Part shown: positions 51,001 to 60,932 of the stretch, in pieces
Layout: every line of letters begins with the position of its first letter
Numbering within the stretch: the first letter of the stretch is position 1
Source: Arachis hypogaea
Lineage: Eukaryota; Streptophyta; Magnoliopsida; Fabales; Fabaceae
DNA length: 64,000 nucleotides
Assembly: GCF_003086295.3 (NCBI RefSeq)
Contig: NW_027255453.1
Location: 1 to 64,000, forward strand
Direction of reading: 5' to 3'
Program-made: the position numbers and the translations under genes
Notes under the pieces: generated by a model
The model's database searches: none
Told to the model about the DNA's origin: nothing
Seen by the model: only the letters and a program-made list of their open reading frames with translations

Positions 51001-53100
51001 AATTTTTAAAATTAATTTATTCTGTATTTTGAAAAAATAGCATTATCGGTGATTAAAAAAATAAAAAATGTTCTTGAAAAAAATTTAGGATTTGAAAAGA
51101 AAAACTTTTCCTTTTTATGAATGTTTAAATTTAAAAATTAAATTTTTTATTAAAAATTAAAAAATAAAATAAAGTCCTGCAATATTAGGAGGACAAAAAA
51201 AAGATGAAAACTTTTTATTTTTAAATTTTGATACTAAAAAAATAATCTTTTTACCAAAAAGTTGAAAAATAAAGATTTTAAAAAATATCCAATAAACAAA
51301 AATTTAAAAAGTTTAAATTTTTAAAATTAATTTATTCTGTATTTATGAAAAAATAGCATTATCCGGTGATTAAAAAAATAAAAAATGTTCTTGAAAAAAA
51401 ATTTAGGATTTGAAAAGACAAAACTTTTCCTTTTTATGAATGTTTAAATTTAAAAATTAAATTTTTTTATTAAAAATAAAAAATAAAATAAAGTCTTGCA
51501 ATATTAGGAAGACAAAAAAAAGATGAAAACTTTTTATTTTTAAATTTTGAAACTAAAAAATAATCTTTTTACCAAAAAGTTGAAAAATAAAGATTTTAAA
51601 AAATATCCAATAAACAAAAATTTAAAAAGTTTAAATTTTTAAAATTAATTTATTCTGCATTTATGAAAAAATAGCATTATCCGGTGATTAAAAAATAAAA
51701 AAATGTTCTTGAAAAAATATATAGGATTTGAAAAGACAAAATTTTTATTTTTATGAATTTTTAAATTTAAAAATTAAATTTTTTTATTGAAAATTAAAAA
51801 ATAAAATAAACACCAGCAATATTAGGAAGGCAAAAAAAAGATGAAAACTTTTTATTTTTAAATTTTGAAACTAAAAAAATAATCTTTTTACCAAAAAGTT
51901 AAAAATAAAGATTTTAAAAAATATCCATAAACAAAATTTCAAAAGTTTAAATTGTTAAAATTAATTTATTCTGCATTTATGAAAAAATAGCATTATCCGG
52001 TGATTAAAAAAATAAAAAAATGTTCTTGAAAAAAAATTTAGGATTTGAAAAGACAAAATTTTTCATTTTTATGAATTTTTAAATTTAAAAATTAAATTTT
52101 TTTATTGAAAATTAAAAAATAAAATAAACACCAGCAATATTAGGAAGACAAAAAAAAGATGAAAACTTTTTATTTTTAAATTTTGAAACTAAAAAAATAA
52201 TCTTTTTACCAAAAAGTTGAAAAATAAAGATTTTAAAAAATATCCAATAAACAAAAATTTTAAAAGTTTAAATTTTTGAATTAATTTATTCTGTATTTAT
52301 AAAAAAATAGTATTATCCGGTGATTAAAAAAATAAAAAATGTTCTTGAAAAAAAATTTAGGATTTGAAAAGACAAAACTTTTCCTTTTTATGAATGTTTA
52401 AATTTAAAAATTAAATTTTTTTATTAAAAATTAAAAAATAAAATAAAGTCTTGCAATATTAGGAAGACAAAAAAAGATGAAAACTTTTTATTTTTAAATT
52501 TTGAAACTAAAAAAATAATCTTTTTACCAAAAAGTTGAAAAATAAAGATTTTAAAAAATATCCAATAAACAAAAATTTCAAAAGTTTAAATTGTTAAAAT
52601 TAATTTATTCTGCATTTATGAAAAAATAGCATTATCCGGTGATTAAAAAAATAAAAAAATGTTCTTGAAAAAAAATTAGGATTTGAAAAGACAAAATTTT
52701 TCATTTTTATGAATTTTTAAATTTAAAAATTAAATTTTTTTATTGAAAATTAAAAAATAAAATAAACACCAGCAATATTAGGAAGGCAAAAAAAAAGATG
52801 AAAACTTTTTATTTTTAAATTTTGAAACTAAAAAAATAATCTTTTTACCAAAAAGTTGAAAAATAAAGATTTTAAAAAATATCCAATAAACAAAAATTTA
52901 AAAAGTTTAAATTTTTGAATTAATTTATTATGTATTTATGAAAAAATAGCATTATCCGGTGATTAAAAAAATAAAAAATGTTCTTGAAAAAAATTTAGGA
53001 TTTGAAAAGACAAAACTTTTCCTTTTTATGAATGTTTAAATTTAAAAATTAAATTTTTTTATTAAAAATTAAAAAATAAAATAAAGTCTTGCAATATTAG
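39100..53100 (-). repeat. AT-rich satellite array, block 3, inverted (trimer organisation)
   Basis: Reverse complement of the block 1/2 satellite, about 45 units. One unit type (aagtcttgc or aagtcctgc head, gtatttatg, gaatgttta) recurs at about 39340, 40280, 41220, 42155, 43095, 44020, 44935, 45860, 46795, 48345, 49285, 50230, 51180, 51495, 52450 and 53090. Most spacings are 915-955 bp, so three monomers form the repeating unit; the two others carry caccagc/ccagc and cctgc heads with gcatttatg. Register breaks occur at 46795-48345 (five monomers), 51180-51495 (one) and 52450-53090 (two). No genes. Confidence 0.93.
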
Positions 53101-53260
53101 TGTTACGATGGGTAACCGGAGATTAATAGAATGGATGGCATTGGCTGGTCCAAATGTATGAAGGAGGAGGCTCCGAATGGATCTGCAACTCGGAGGCTCC
53201 GTCTGACTTGTTTGTGTGAGGAGAGGGGTGGTACCTGCAAAGACACTCCGATGCCAAAGT
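53101..53260 (-). repeat. Truncated 3' LTR of the Tat element (U5 end only)
   Basis: Matches 60405-60565 from tgttacgatgggtaacc to gatgcc-aagt with a few substitutions and indels, then similarity stops abruptly. The U3 part, the TATA box and the LTR-internal border are missing, and the sequence passes directly into the antisense ORF. Confidence 0.9.
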
Positions 53261-54271
53261 CCCGGGCCAGGGCTGGTGGTGCCAGACGATCATCTCTCCT
53301 CCTCCTCCTCCTCCTCCTCCTCCTCCTCCTCCTCCTCCTCCTCCTCCTCCCCTCCTCCTCAGAATGTGGGAACTCCCTCTCAGCCCATTGTGATTTCTTC
53401 TTCAACCTTATCTCGGCCACTCCCCTCTGCCCGACTTTTTCCTGAGCCAGAGAAGAAGAAGTGCAAGACTTTAGAGTCTGGCTCTTCTTTTGATGGTGGG
53501 GTTAAGGCGGATGCTCTTGCATTCGTCCGAAAGAACATCTATCCTCATATAAGTATGGATGATGTTTTTGTTCGAAACCATCTCACCATTCTGGCTGAAG
53601 AGAGTTTTAGGGCGGCGGGTGTTTGTGGCAAGCTTTTGGATATTTTTGAGAAGACTCCTCTCAGCTCTTTGGGGTTAACCTCGAAGGTTGAGGAGCTGGA
53701 GGGGAGGCTTCTTTCTTACTAGGACCATGAGAGGGAGTTGAAGGAGGAGGTAGCTAAGCTGAGGACGGAGAGAGATAGCCTTCGGGAGAAGAAGAGCAAG
53801 TTGCGGGCTCAATGCAACATGGAGGCGAGTTTGAGGAAGACAGCATAGGAGAGTTATCAGAGTTTATTTCAAGATTTTGTGTCTGTGAAGAAGGATTTGC
53901 TGAACTCTCGAAATGCGTATGCCGAGTTGGAGGACTCTATCGCTGATGGTGCCGAGGAGTCTTGGAGGATTTTCCTGGAGCAAGTCAGAGTTATTGCTCC
54001 CGACTTGGATCTTTCTCCTTTACATCCTGATAAAGTTGTTATTGATGGTGCTATCGTGGATCCTCCTGCCCCCGTAATCGTTTCCGAGTCAGAATTGAAA
54101 ACTCGGGGGCAGAGGATCATTGAGTCCCCTCCTCGTTCTAAGGACGCTCCGAGTTCTTCAGTTGTTCCTCCGACTTCCTCTTCATCTCCTATGGATGCTT
54201 CTCTTCCCTGTCCTGGTGGCGCTCCTCCTGATTCTGGTAGTGGTGATCCGTCTACTCCTCTGCAGAAATAG
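53261..54271 (+). pseudogene. Antisense extra ORF of the Tat element, N-terminally truncated and with stops
   Basis: One + strand frame runs from the LTR junction to a natural stop at 54269-54271 (about 335 codons), broken by TAG at 53720-53722 and 53846-53848. It encodes a polyserine stretch, a globular part (near FVRKNIYPHISMDDVF), a charged coiled-coil region (near ELKEEVAKLRTERDSL) and a Pro/Ser-rich tail. Extra ORFs antisense to gag-pol, between pol and the 3' LTR, are known in Tat-lineage elements, and the position fits. I recall similar coiled-coil proteins annotated as uncharacterised in legumes; function is unknown. The original start is lost, because the first codons of the open frame (from 53216) are LTR antisense sequence. 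Confidence 0.75.
53294..53360 (+). repeat. (TCC)n microsatellite within the antisense ORF
   Basis: About 22 nearly perfect trinucleotide repeats encoding a serine run in the + strand frame. Confidence 0.95.
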
Positions 54272-55148
54272 TTTTTTATGGCTATATGGGGGCTCGGCCT
54301 GTGAGTCCCCCCTTTTTTAAACTCTTTATATGTTGTTTGGTGACGTTTGAACAATTTCTTTTGGCCTTTTAAGGCCGTAAACAAAATATTTTAGCAAGTG
54401 CCCTTTTTGAATAAGGGTTTTTAAATTAACAAAATAAATACCCTTTTTTGGATAAGGGTTTAAGTTATCTTATGCGTGTATGCTTTTCTGATTTTGATTT
54501 TTCAAAGTCCCCTTGATCTTTTTCCGAAAACCTTTCCCATTGGCTCGCCTGTTTTTCTGAGCCTTTTTGTTTAAGGACTTTTAGGTAGCCTTTAAACTTT
54601 TTCCTAGGTTTTTCAATCTCTTTTTGTTATTCCTTACGTCCAACCGCGTTTTGTTGAGTTTTTATGATTTAGGTTATTTTTGCGATGCGTTTTTTCTTCT
54701 GCTCGGTTTTTCACTTCGACTTCTGAGTCGAGGTGTTTTCGAGCTTTCCTACTCGGAGTTTTGTTTCGACTTACGAGTCGAGTTGTTTTCGAGTTGTTTA
54801 CGATTGGCTTATATAACCTCTTTATGCCGACTTGTACCTCGTCATTTTATCCTGACGACCATCTAGGTCGGTTCATGGGATTTTCACGTTTTGTCGAGCT
54901 TAAGTCGGCGCGTTTCGTAGAAAGATTTAGAAAAGTAGAAAAGGAGTTTATAAGAGATATTATAGATGAAAAAAAGATCTTTATTAATTGGGGAGGTACC
55001 TTCTTGCTACTAAGGGTTTTAATAGCCTATTTTCCCTTAGCCTCTACTATGATGCCTCGTTAAAAACCCTTCTCCAGAAAAAACCCTTTAATTTTGGGAA
55101 AAAATCATGAAGTTGGGAAAAGAGTACATCAGGGAGTAGAGTTCGCTT
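54272..55148. other. Spacer between the antisense ORF and pol
   Basis: About 880 bp without a supported gene. It holds a GGCCTT/AAGGCC hairpin (54364-54377), two hairpin-forming units of the form CCCTT...AAGGG at 54401-54419 and 54441-54460, and a 29-bp direct repeat with a 50-bp period (54715-54743 and 54765-54793). Open frames here show no known domain. The hairpins lie after the converging ends of both transcripts and might help 3' end formation; that is a guess. Confidence 0.6.
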
Positions 55149-56201
55149 TTAACTGTAGTACCTTTTCATATTACAAGCATGCCACGACCTTGGGAACTCA
55201 GTGCCGTTCAGGTCGGTTACTTTATAATAACCTTTTCCTAAAACTTCATTGACTTTGTATGGTCCCTTCCAATTTGCGGCGAGCTTTCGTTCTCCTGATT
55301 TGTTGACTCCAATGTCGTTTCTGATTAAGACCAAGTCATCCGGGGCAAATGTTCTTCGAATGACTTTTTTGTTGTACCTTGTAGTCATCCTTTGTTTTAA
55401 TGCTGCTTCTCTTATCTGGGCATCTTCTCGAACTTCAGGGAGCAAGTTGAGCTCCTCTTTGTGTCCCCGTATGTTTCCGACCTCGTCATGGAGAATTACC
55501 CTTGGGCTTTGCTCATTGATTTCTATTGGTATCATGGCTTCTACGCCATAAACTAGTCGGAAAGGTGTTTCTCCCGTGGCGGATTGGGAGGTTGTCCTGT
55601 AAGCCCATAGCACTTGAGGGAGCTCTTCAGCCCAAGCTCCTTTTGCTTCCTGCAATCTCTTCTTTAGCCCTACCAGTATGACTTTGTTGGCTGCCTCGGC
55701 TTGCCCATTGGCTTGTGGGTGCTCCACCGAGGTGAACTGATGTTTGATTTTCATACTGGCTACTAAGCTTCTGAAAGTAGTGTCGGTGAATTGGGTTCCA
55801 TTATCTGTAGTAATGGAGTAAGGTATCCCATATCTTGTGATGATATTTTTGTAGAGGAACCTGCAACTTCTTTGAGCGGTGATGGTGGCTAATGGTTCTG
55901 CTTCTATCCACTTTGTGAAGTAATCTATTCCCACGATCAGGTATTTGACTTGTCCTGGCACTTGGGGAAAAGGACCTAACAAATCCATTCCCCATTTTGC
56001 AAAAGGCCATGGAGAAGTGATACTGATGAGCTCTTCTGGTGGAGCCATGTGGAAATTTGCGTGCATCTGACATGGTTGACACTTTTTCACAAATTCTGTG
56101 GCATCTTTCTGCAAGGTCGGCCAGTAGAATCCAGCTCGGATTATTTTTCTGGCTAGTGACCTTGCTCCGAGATGGTTTCCGCAGATCCCACTATGTACCT
56201 C
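55149..56201 (-). pseudogene. pol: Integrase domain of the Tat element
   Basis: Reads in the same frame as the upstream RNase H segment after TAG at 56202-56204. It begins with the HHCC finger (VHSGICGNHLG ... CQPC) followed by the catalytic core: D in GMDLLG, D in TTDNGTQF, E in NGQAEAANK, with 59 and 35 intervening residues. A C-terminal DNA-binding region follows and the domain ends naturally at TAA 55149-55151. Integrase would join cDNA to target DNA. The core looks intact, but the upstream stop would block its synthesis as part of Pol. Confidence 0.9.
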
Positions 56202-57350
56202 CTACAATACCTCGGGGGTTCTTGAGGTCGGTACACACTTTAACAATGGTGTCGATATCCCCCTTCTGTAGAGGACATTTCTCACCAAGGTGTAGTGTTG
56301 TGCTTCCCTTCGGATCTTTTTAGCTTCTTTCTCCTCCTTAGGGAGGATGTCAAATTTCATATATTCGACTAAGGGGTTCATCCATCCGAGGTTTAGACCG
56401 GCTACCTCAAGTACTTCTTGTTTGTCTTCTATTTTTGCTATTGAGGGTTCCTGGAGGGTTTCTTGAATCAGGCTTCTGTTGTTCCCTCCCGGTTTGGTGC
56501 TTGCTAACTTGGACAGGGCGTCTGCTCTGCTGTTTAAATCCCGAGTTATGTGTTTAACCTCGGTTTCTGCAAAGTACCCAAGGTGCTCCAGAGTTTTATC
56601 CAAGTACCTCTTCATGTTTGGGTCTTTTGCCTGATACTCTCCGCTTATCTGGGAGGTCACCACCTGTGAGTCGCTGTATATCATCACCTTGGTAGCACCG
56701 ACTTCTTCTGCCAATTTCAATCCGGCAATTAAGGCTTCATATTCTGCCTGATTATTTGAAGCTGGAAATTCAAATTTTAGGGAAACCTCTATCTGGGTTC
56801 CTCTTTCATCTACCAATATTATGCCTGTGCCGCTTCCTGTTTTATTGGAGGATCCGTCTACATAGAGTTCCCATGTAGTCGGTTTTTCCTCCTGATCCCC
56901 TGCGTATTCTGCAACGAAGTCGGCGAGGCACTGGGCTTTAATTGCTGTCCGAGTTTCATATCTTAAGTCAAAATCAGAGAGCTCTATTGCCCATTGAACC
57001 ATTCTCCCTGCAGCATCCGTCTTTTGGAGGATTTGTTTCATGGGTTGGTTCATACGAACTCTTATTGTGTGGGCCTGAAAGTAAGGTCGTAGCCTTCGTG
57101 AGGCTATTACTAAGGAGTATGCAAACTTCTCTAGTTTGTGGTACCTTAGCTCAGGGCCCTGTAGGACTTTGCTGATGAAATAAACTGGATGTTGTCCGAC
57201 CTCGTCTTCTTTTATTAGGGCTGATGAAACAGCTTTGTCCGCTACGGATAAGTACAGGACGAGGTCTTTTTCAGATGCTGGTCGAGTCAGAATAGGAGGT
57301 TGGCTTAAAAACTTTTTGAACTCTTGGAACGCCTCCTCGCATTCCGGAGT
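56202..57350 (-). pseudogene. pol: RNase H and second (archaeal-type) RNase H of the Tat element
   Basis: Continues the RT frame after TAG at 57351-57353. The first RNase H is the degenerate form found in Tat elements (YLSVADKAVSSALI near 57240). The second begins near 56872 with WELYVDGSSN (Asp at about 56858), followed by NNQAEYEAL, YSDSQVV and SRADALSKLA, all typical of the archaeal-type RNase H that Tat elements acquired. The segment ends at TAG 56202-56204, just before the integrase finger; a Q codon is the likely ancestor. Confidence 0.88.
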
Positions 57351-59327
57351 CTATTCAAACTGACATCCCTTTTTCAATAAGGAGAACAGAGGAAGGGATT
57401 TTAGCGCCGATCCTGCCAAAAATCTGGAGAGGGCTGCAAGTCGACCATTGAGCTGCTGGACTTCTCTCACACAAGTCGGACTTTTCATTTCTAGGATGGC
57501 TCTACACTTATCGGGATTGGCTTCGATCCCTCTTTGTGTTAGCATAAACCCTAGAAACTTCCCTGCCTCCACCGCGAAGGCGCACTTTGCGGGATTTAGT
57601 CTCATCCCGTGCAGCCTTATGGTGTCAAAGACTTGTGAGAGGTCTGTCAAGAGGTCGACCTCCTTCTTGGTTTTTACTAGCATGTCGTCGATGTATACTT
57701 CCATTAGGGTCCCCAGGTGAGGGGAAAACACTTTATTCATCAACCTTTGGTATGTGGCTCTTGCATTCTTCAATCCGAATGGCATGACCACATAGCAGAA
57801 ATTCGCTTTGGGTATGATGAATGATGTTTTCTCCTGGTCTGGCTCGTACATCGGGATTTGATTATATCCTGAGTAGGCGTCCATGAATGATAAGTATTGG
57901 TACCCCGAGCTGGAATCCACTAGGGCGTCAATACTTGGTAGGGGATAAGGGTCCTTGGGACATGCGTTATTTAAGTCAGTATAGTCGACACACATTCTCC
58001 ATTTGCCATTCTGTTTTTTGACTAGCACTACATTGGCTAGCCATGTTGGGTACTTGACTTCTCTGATGAAGCCGGCTTCCAGGAGCGCCTGTACTTGCTC
58101 TTCTACTATTAGGGCTCGCTCTGGACCGAGCTTGCGTCTTCTTTGTTGTACAGGTCGGGATCCTGGATAAACCGAGAGCTTGTGGGACATGAGTTCCGGG
58201 TCTATCCCTGGCATGTCAGAGGCCTTCCAGGCGAAGAGGTCGGAATTATCTCTTAGGAGCTTGGTCAATTTTTGTTTTAGGGTTTCCCCCAGGTTGGCTC
58301 CTATATGAGTATTTTTCCTTTCCTCTTTACCGACCTGTATCTCCTCGGTTTTTCCACCCGGTTGTGGTCGCAGCTCTTCTCTGGCCCTTGCGCCACCGAG
58401 CTCTATTGTGTGAACTTCTCTGCCCCTTCCTCTCAGATTTAGGCTTTCATTGTAGCATTTCCTCGCCAATTTTCGGTCTCCCCTTACCGTCGCTATTCCC
58501 GCTGAGGTCGGGAATTTCATGCAAAGGTGGGGAGTGGATACCACTGCTCCGAGCCGATTAAGGGTAGCTCTGCCAATTAAAGCATTATATGCTGACCCCA
58601 CATCAATGACTATGAAGTCTATACTCAGAGTCTTTGATTTTTCCCCTTTTACAAAAGTGGTGTGAAGGGGCAAAAATCCTGGTGGTTTTATTGGCGTGTC
58701 CCCTAATCCGTATAGGGTGTCGGGGTAGGCTCTTAATTCTTTCTCATCTAACCCTAGCTTGTCGAAAGCAGGCTTAAAAAGAATGTCCGCCGAGCTTCCT
58801 TGGTCTACTAAGGTTCTGTGGAGATGGGCATTTGCTAGGATCATAGTTATTACTACTGGATCATCGTGTCCAGGGATTATTCCTTGCCCATCTTCTTTTG
58901 TGAATGAAATGGTAGGAAGATCGGGTGACTCTTCCCCGACCTGGTAGACTCTTTTGAGATGTCTTTTGCGAGAGGATTTGGTAAGTCCCCCTCCCGCGAA
59001 CCCTCCTGAGATCATATGGATATGTCTCTCTGGTGTCTGCGGTGGTGGATCTCTTCTATCCATATCGTCTCGCTTTCTCTTTCCATGACCGTCTGACCTT
59101 TCTATGAGATATCTATCAAGCCGACCTTCTCTGGCCAGCTTTTCTATCACATTTTTAAGATCGTAACAGTCGTTTGTGGAGTGACCATATATTTTATGGT
59201 ACTCGCAGTAATCACTACGGCTCCCCCCTTTTTTATTTTTAATGGGTCTAGGGGGTGGCAATCTCTCAGTGTTACAAATCTCTCTGTATACGTCCACTAT
59301 AGAAACTTTCAGAGGAGTATAAGAGTG
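57351..59327 (-). pseudogene. pol: Protease and reverse transcriptase of the Tat element
   Basis: A continuous frame of about 658 codons between two stops. It starts in the end of Gag with a CX2HX4HX4C-type finger (CEYHKIYGHSTNDC), then an aspartic protease with DQGSSADIL (Asp near 58805), a linker, and RT with VDYTDLNNACPKDPYPLP and catalytic YIDDM (57681-57695). In the motif usually read GLKNAGATY the second Gly is Arg. The frame ends at TAG 57351-57353, where the family normally has Trp before TPECEEAF, so TGG to TAG is the likely change. The catalytic residues remain, but the protein is cut before RNase H. Confidence 0.9.
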
Positions 59328-60366
59328 ATATTATCTTGGCCTTTCGAGACCGAGTTCTTCCTTTTTCTTGGTTTCCCTTTCCCTCTCTTTTGTTGAGGGA
59401 GGGGGCCCAGGTCGCCAACTCAGGTCTCTTAATTTGGCGTTTTCCTCCATATTAATGTACTTTTCAGCTCTTTCCTGTACATCACTTAGAGAAACGGGAT
59501 GTCTTTTAGATATGGACTGCGAGAAGGGACCTTCTCTGAGTCCATTGACTAATCCCATTATGACTGCCTCTGTGGGCAGGTCTTGAATCTCCAAACATGC
59601 CTTGTTGAACTTTTCCATATAGGCTCATAAAGATTCTCCGACCTCCTGTTTTATTCCCAGGAGGCTCGGTGCATGTTTCACTTTGTCTTTCTGGATTGAG
59701 AACCTCATAAAAAACTTCCTTGAGAGGTCTTCAAAACTAGTAACCGACCTCGGGGGGAGGCTATCGAACCACTTCATCGCTGCTTTCGATAGAGTGGTCG
59801 GGAAGGCTTTGCATTGCGTAGCGTCGGAAGCATCGGCTAGGTACATCCGACTTTTGAAGTTGCTCAGATGATGCTTTGGATCCGTGGTTCCATCGTAGAG
59901 GTCCATATCAGGGCTTTTGAAAGTTCCTTGAAACTTTTGCCCTTATTATGTCCTCGCTGAAAGGATCCTTCCCACCCAAGGGTGGCTCTTCTTGTTCGTC
60001 ACGGGAGTTGCGACTTTTGAGAGAGGATTCCAACTTTAAGAGTTTTCTTTCTAACTCTTTTCGTCGTTCCATCTCCTCTTTTAGGCTCTTTTCAGTTTCC
60101 TTTTGCCACTCTCGCTCCTGCTCTAACTGTTCCAGGCGACTGTGGACTAATCCCATGAGTTCACTTACATGGGATGGTCCTTTTCTTTCTGACTCGCGCC
60201 CTTCTGAGGAGTTTACCTTCGGGTTTTTTACTCCGGAGGTGCCTTCTCTGTGCTGATTGTCAATTTCCTGGTGGAGGGTGAGGTCCACATCGTTATTGCC
60301 TGTGTCCAGATTTTCTTGCTCGGAATCTGTCTCCACATGACCTTCTTCATGGGATCTGTCCGCCAT
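59328..60366 (-). pseudogene. gag: Gag of the Tat element (frameshifted, two stops)
   Basis: ATG at 60366-60364, 19 nt after the primer-binding site. An acidic N-terminal part is followed by a coiled coil rich in Glu/Lys/Leu (about 60180-60000). Near 59920-59922 one extra base in a homopolymer shifts the frame. The rest of Gag continues in the pol frame (LYDGTTDPKHHL, MKWFDSLPP, FEDLSRKF, typical of Tat Gag), with TGA at 59622-59624 and TAA at 59328-59330. The TGA probably arose from CGA. Gag would form the particle; it cannot be made in full from this copy. Confidence 0.88.
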
Positions 60367-60385
60367 CGGTGGATGATCTCTCGGG

Positions 60386-60403
60386 TCCCCGGCAACGGCG
60401 CCA
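60386..60403 (-). other. Primer-binding site, tRNA-Asp
   Basis: The + strand reads TCCCCGGCAACGGCGCCA, identical to the 3' end of plant tRNA-Asp(GUC) including CCA, so the element-sense strand is its complement. It lies one base from the LTR end. All 18 bases match. Confidence 0.93.
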
Positions 60404-60404
60404 A

Positions 60405-60932
60405 TGTTACGATGGGTAACCGGAGATTAATAGAATGGATGGCATTGGCTGGTCCAAATGTATGAAGGAGGAGGGCTCCGAATGGATCTGCAACATGGGA
60501 GGCTCCGTCCAACTTGTTTGTGTGAGGAGAGGGGGGTGGTACCTGCAAAGACACTCCGATGCCTAAGTTAGCAAGAGTGTGAGCAGGTCTAGAGAGTATT
60601 GGGCTTAAAGATACCTGAGGGGTGTCAGTGTATTTATAGTGGTGAGCCAATAACCACCGTTGGAGTAGTGCCATATCTTTAGGGTGTTAACCGTCCCATT
60701 ATCTTAGGGAGGTTAAGATATGGCTTGATGAAGCGGTTAGAGAGATTTTAGGGGCGGTTACTCATTTGAATGAGTGTTTATCTGCCAGCTAATCTCGTGC
60801 CCGACTTCTTTAGGACAAGTCGTAGTCAACACCGACTTCTTGTCACCAGGTCGGTGCGTAGTAAGGCTCAATCCTCTGGACTAAACCTTTCTTTTGGACC
60901 TGGGCCTTTATTATTGGGCCAGGGTATGAACA
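60405..60932 (-). repeat. Intact 5' LTR of the Tat element
   Basis: 528 bp. In element sense it begins TGTTCATACC and ends CGTAACA. A clear TATA box (60631-60639) divides U3 (about 300 bp) from R-U5 (about 200 bp). The outer flank is satellite starting attaggatttg. Confidence 0.92.
60631..60639 (-). promoter_or_regulatory. TATA box of the Tat element LTR
   Basis: CTATAAATA in element sense, about 300 bp into the LTR, as expected for a U3 promoter. Transcription would begin near 60605. Confidence 0.75.

Larger units (their letters stand above)
53101..60932 (-). mobile_element. Decayed Ty3/gypsy retrotransposon of the Tat lineage (Retand-like)
   Basis: Minus-strand element of about 7.8 kb. 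Order in its own sense: 5' LTR (60932-60405), tRNA-Asp PBS, Gag, protease, RT, RNase H, a second RNase H, integrase, spacer, an antisense ORF, and a truncated 3' LTR (53260-53101). The second RNase H before integrase is the hallmark of the Tat lineage; a single gag-pol frame and an antisense extra ORF suggest Retand-like rather than Ogre. All of pol and most of gag lie in one frame, interrupted by four stops, with one frameshift in gag. The two LTR remnants differ by several substitutions and indels in 160 bp, so this insertion looks older than the chromovirus. Confidence 0.9.

Noticed and set aside
39100..53100. CRISPR-like or spaced repeat array
   Set aside because: The repeats are directly adjacent full monomers of about 315 bp with no unique spacers, in a plant context.
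55249..60256. Plus-strand frames across the Tat gag-pol
   Set aside because: Shadows of the minus-strand polyprotein, which has clear RT, RNase H and integrase motifs.
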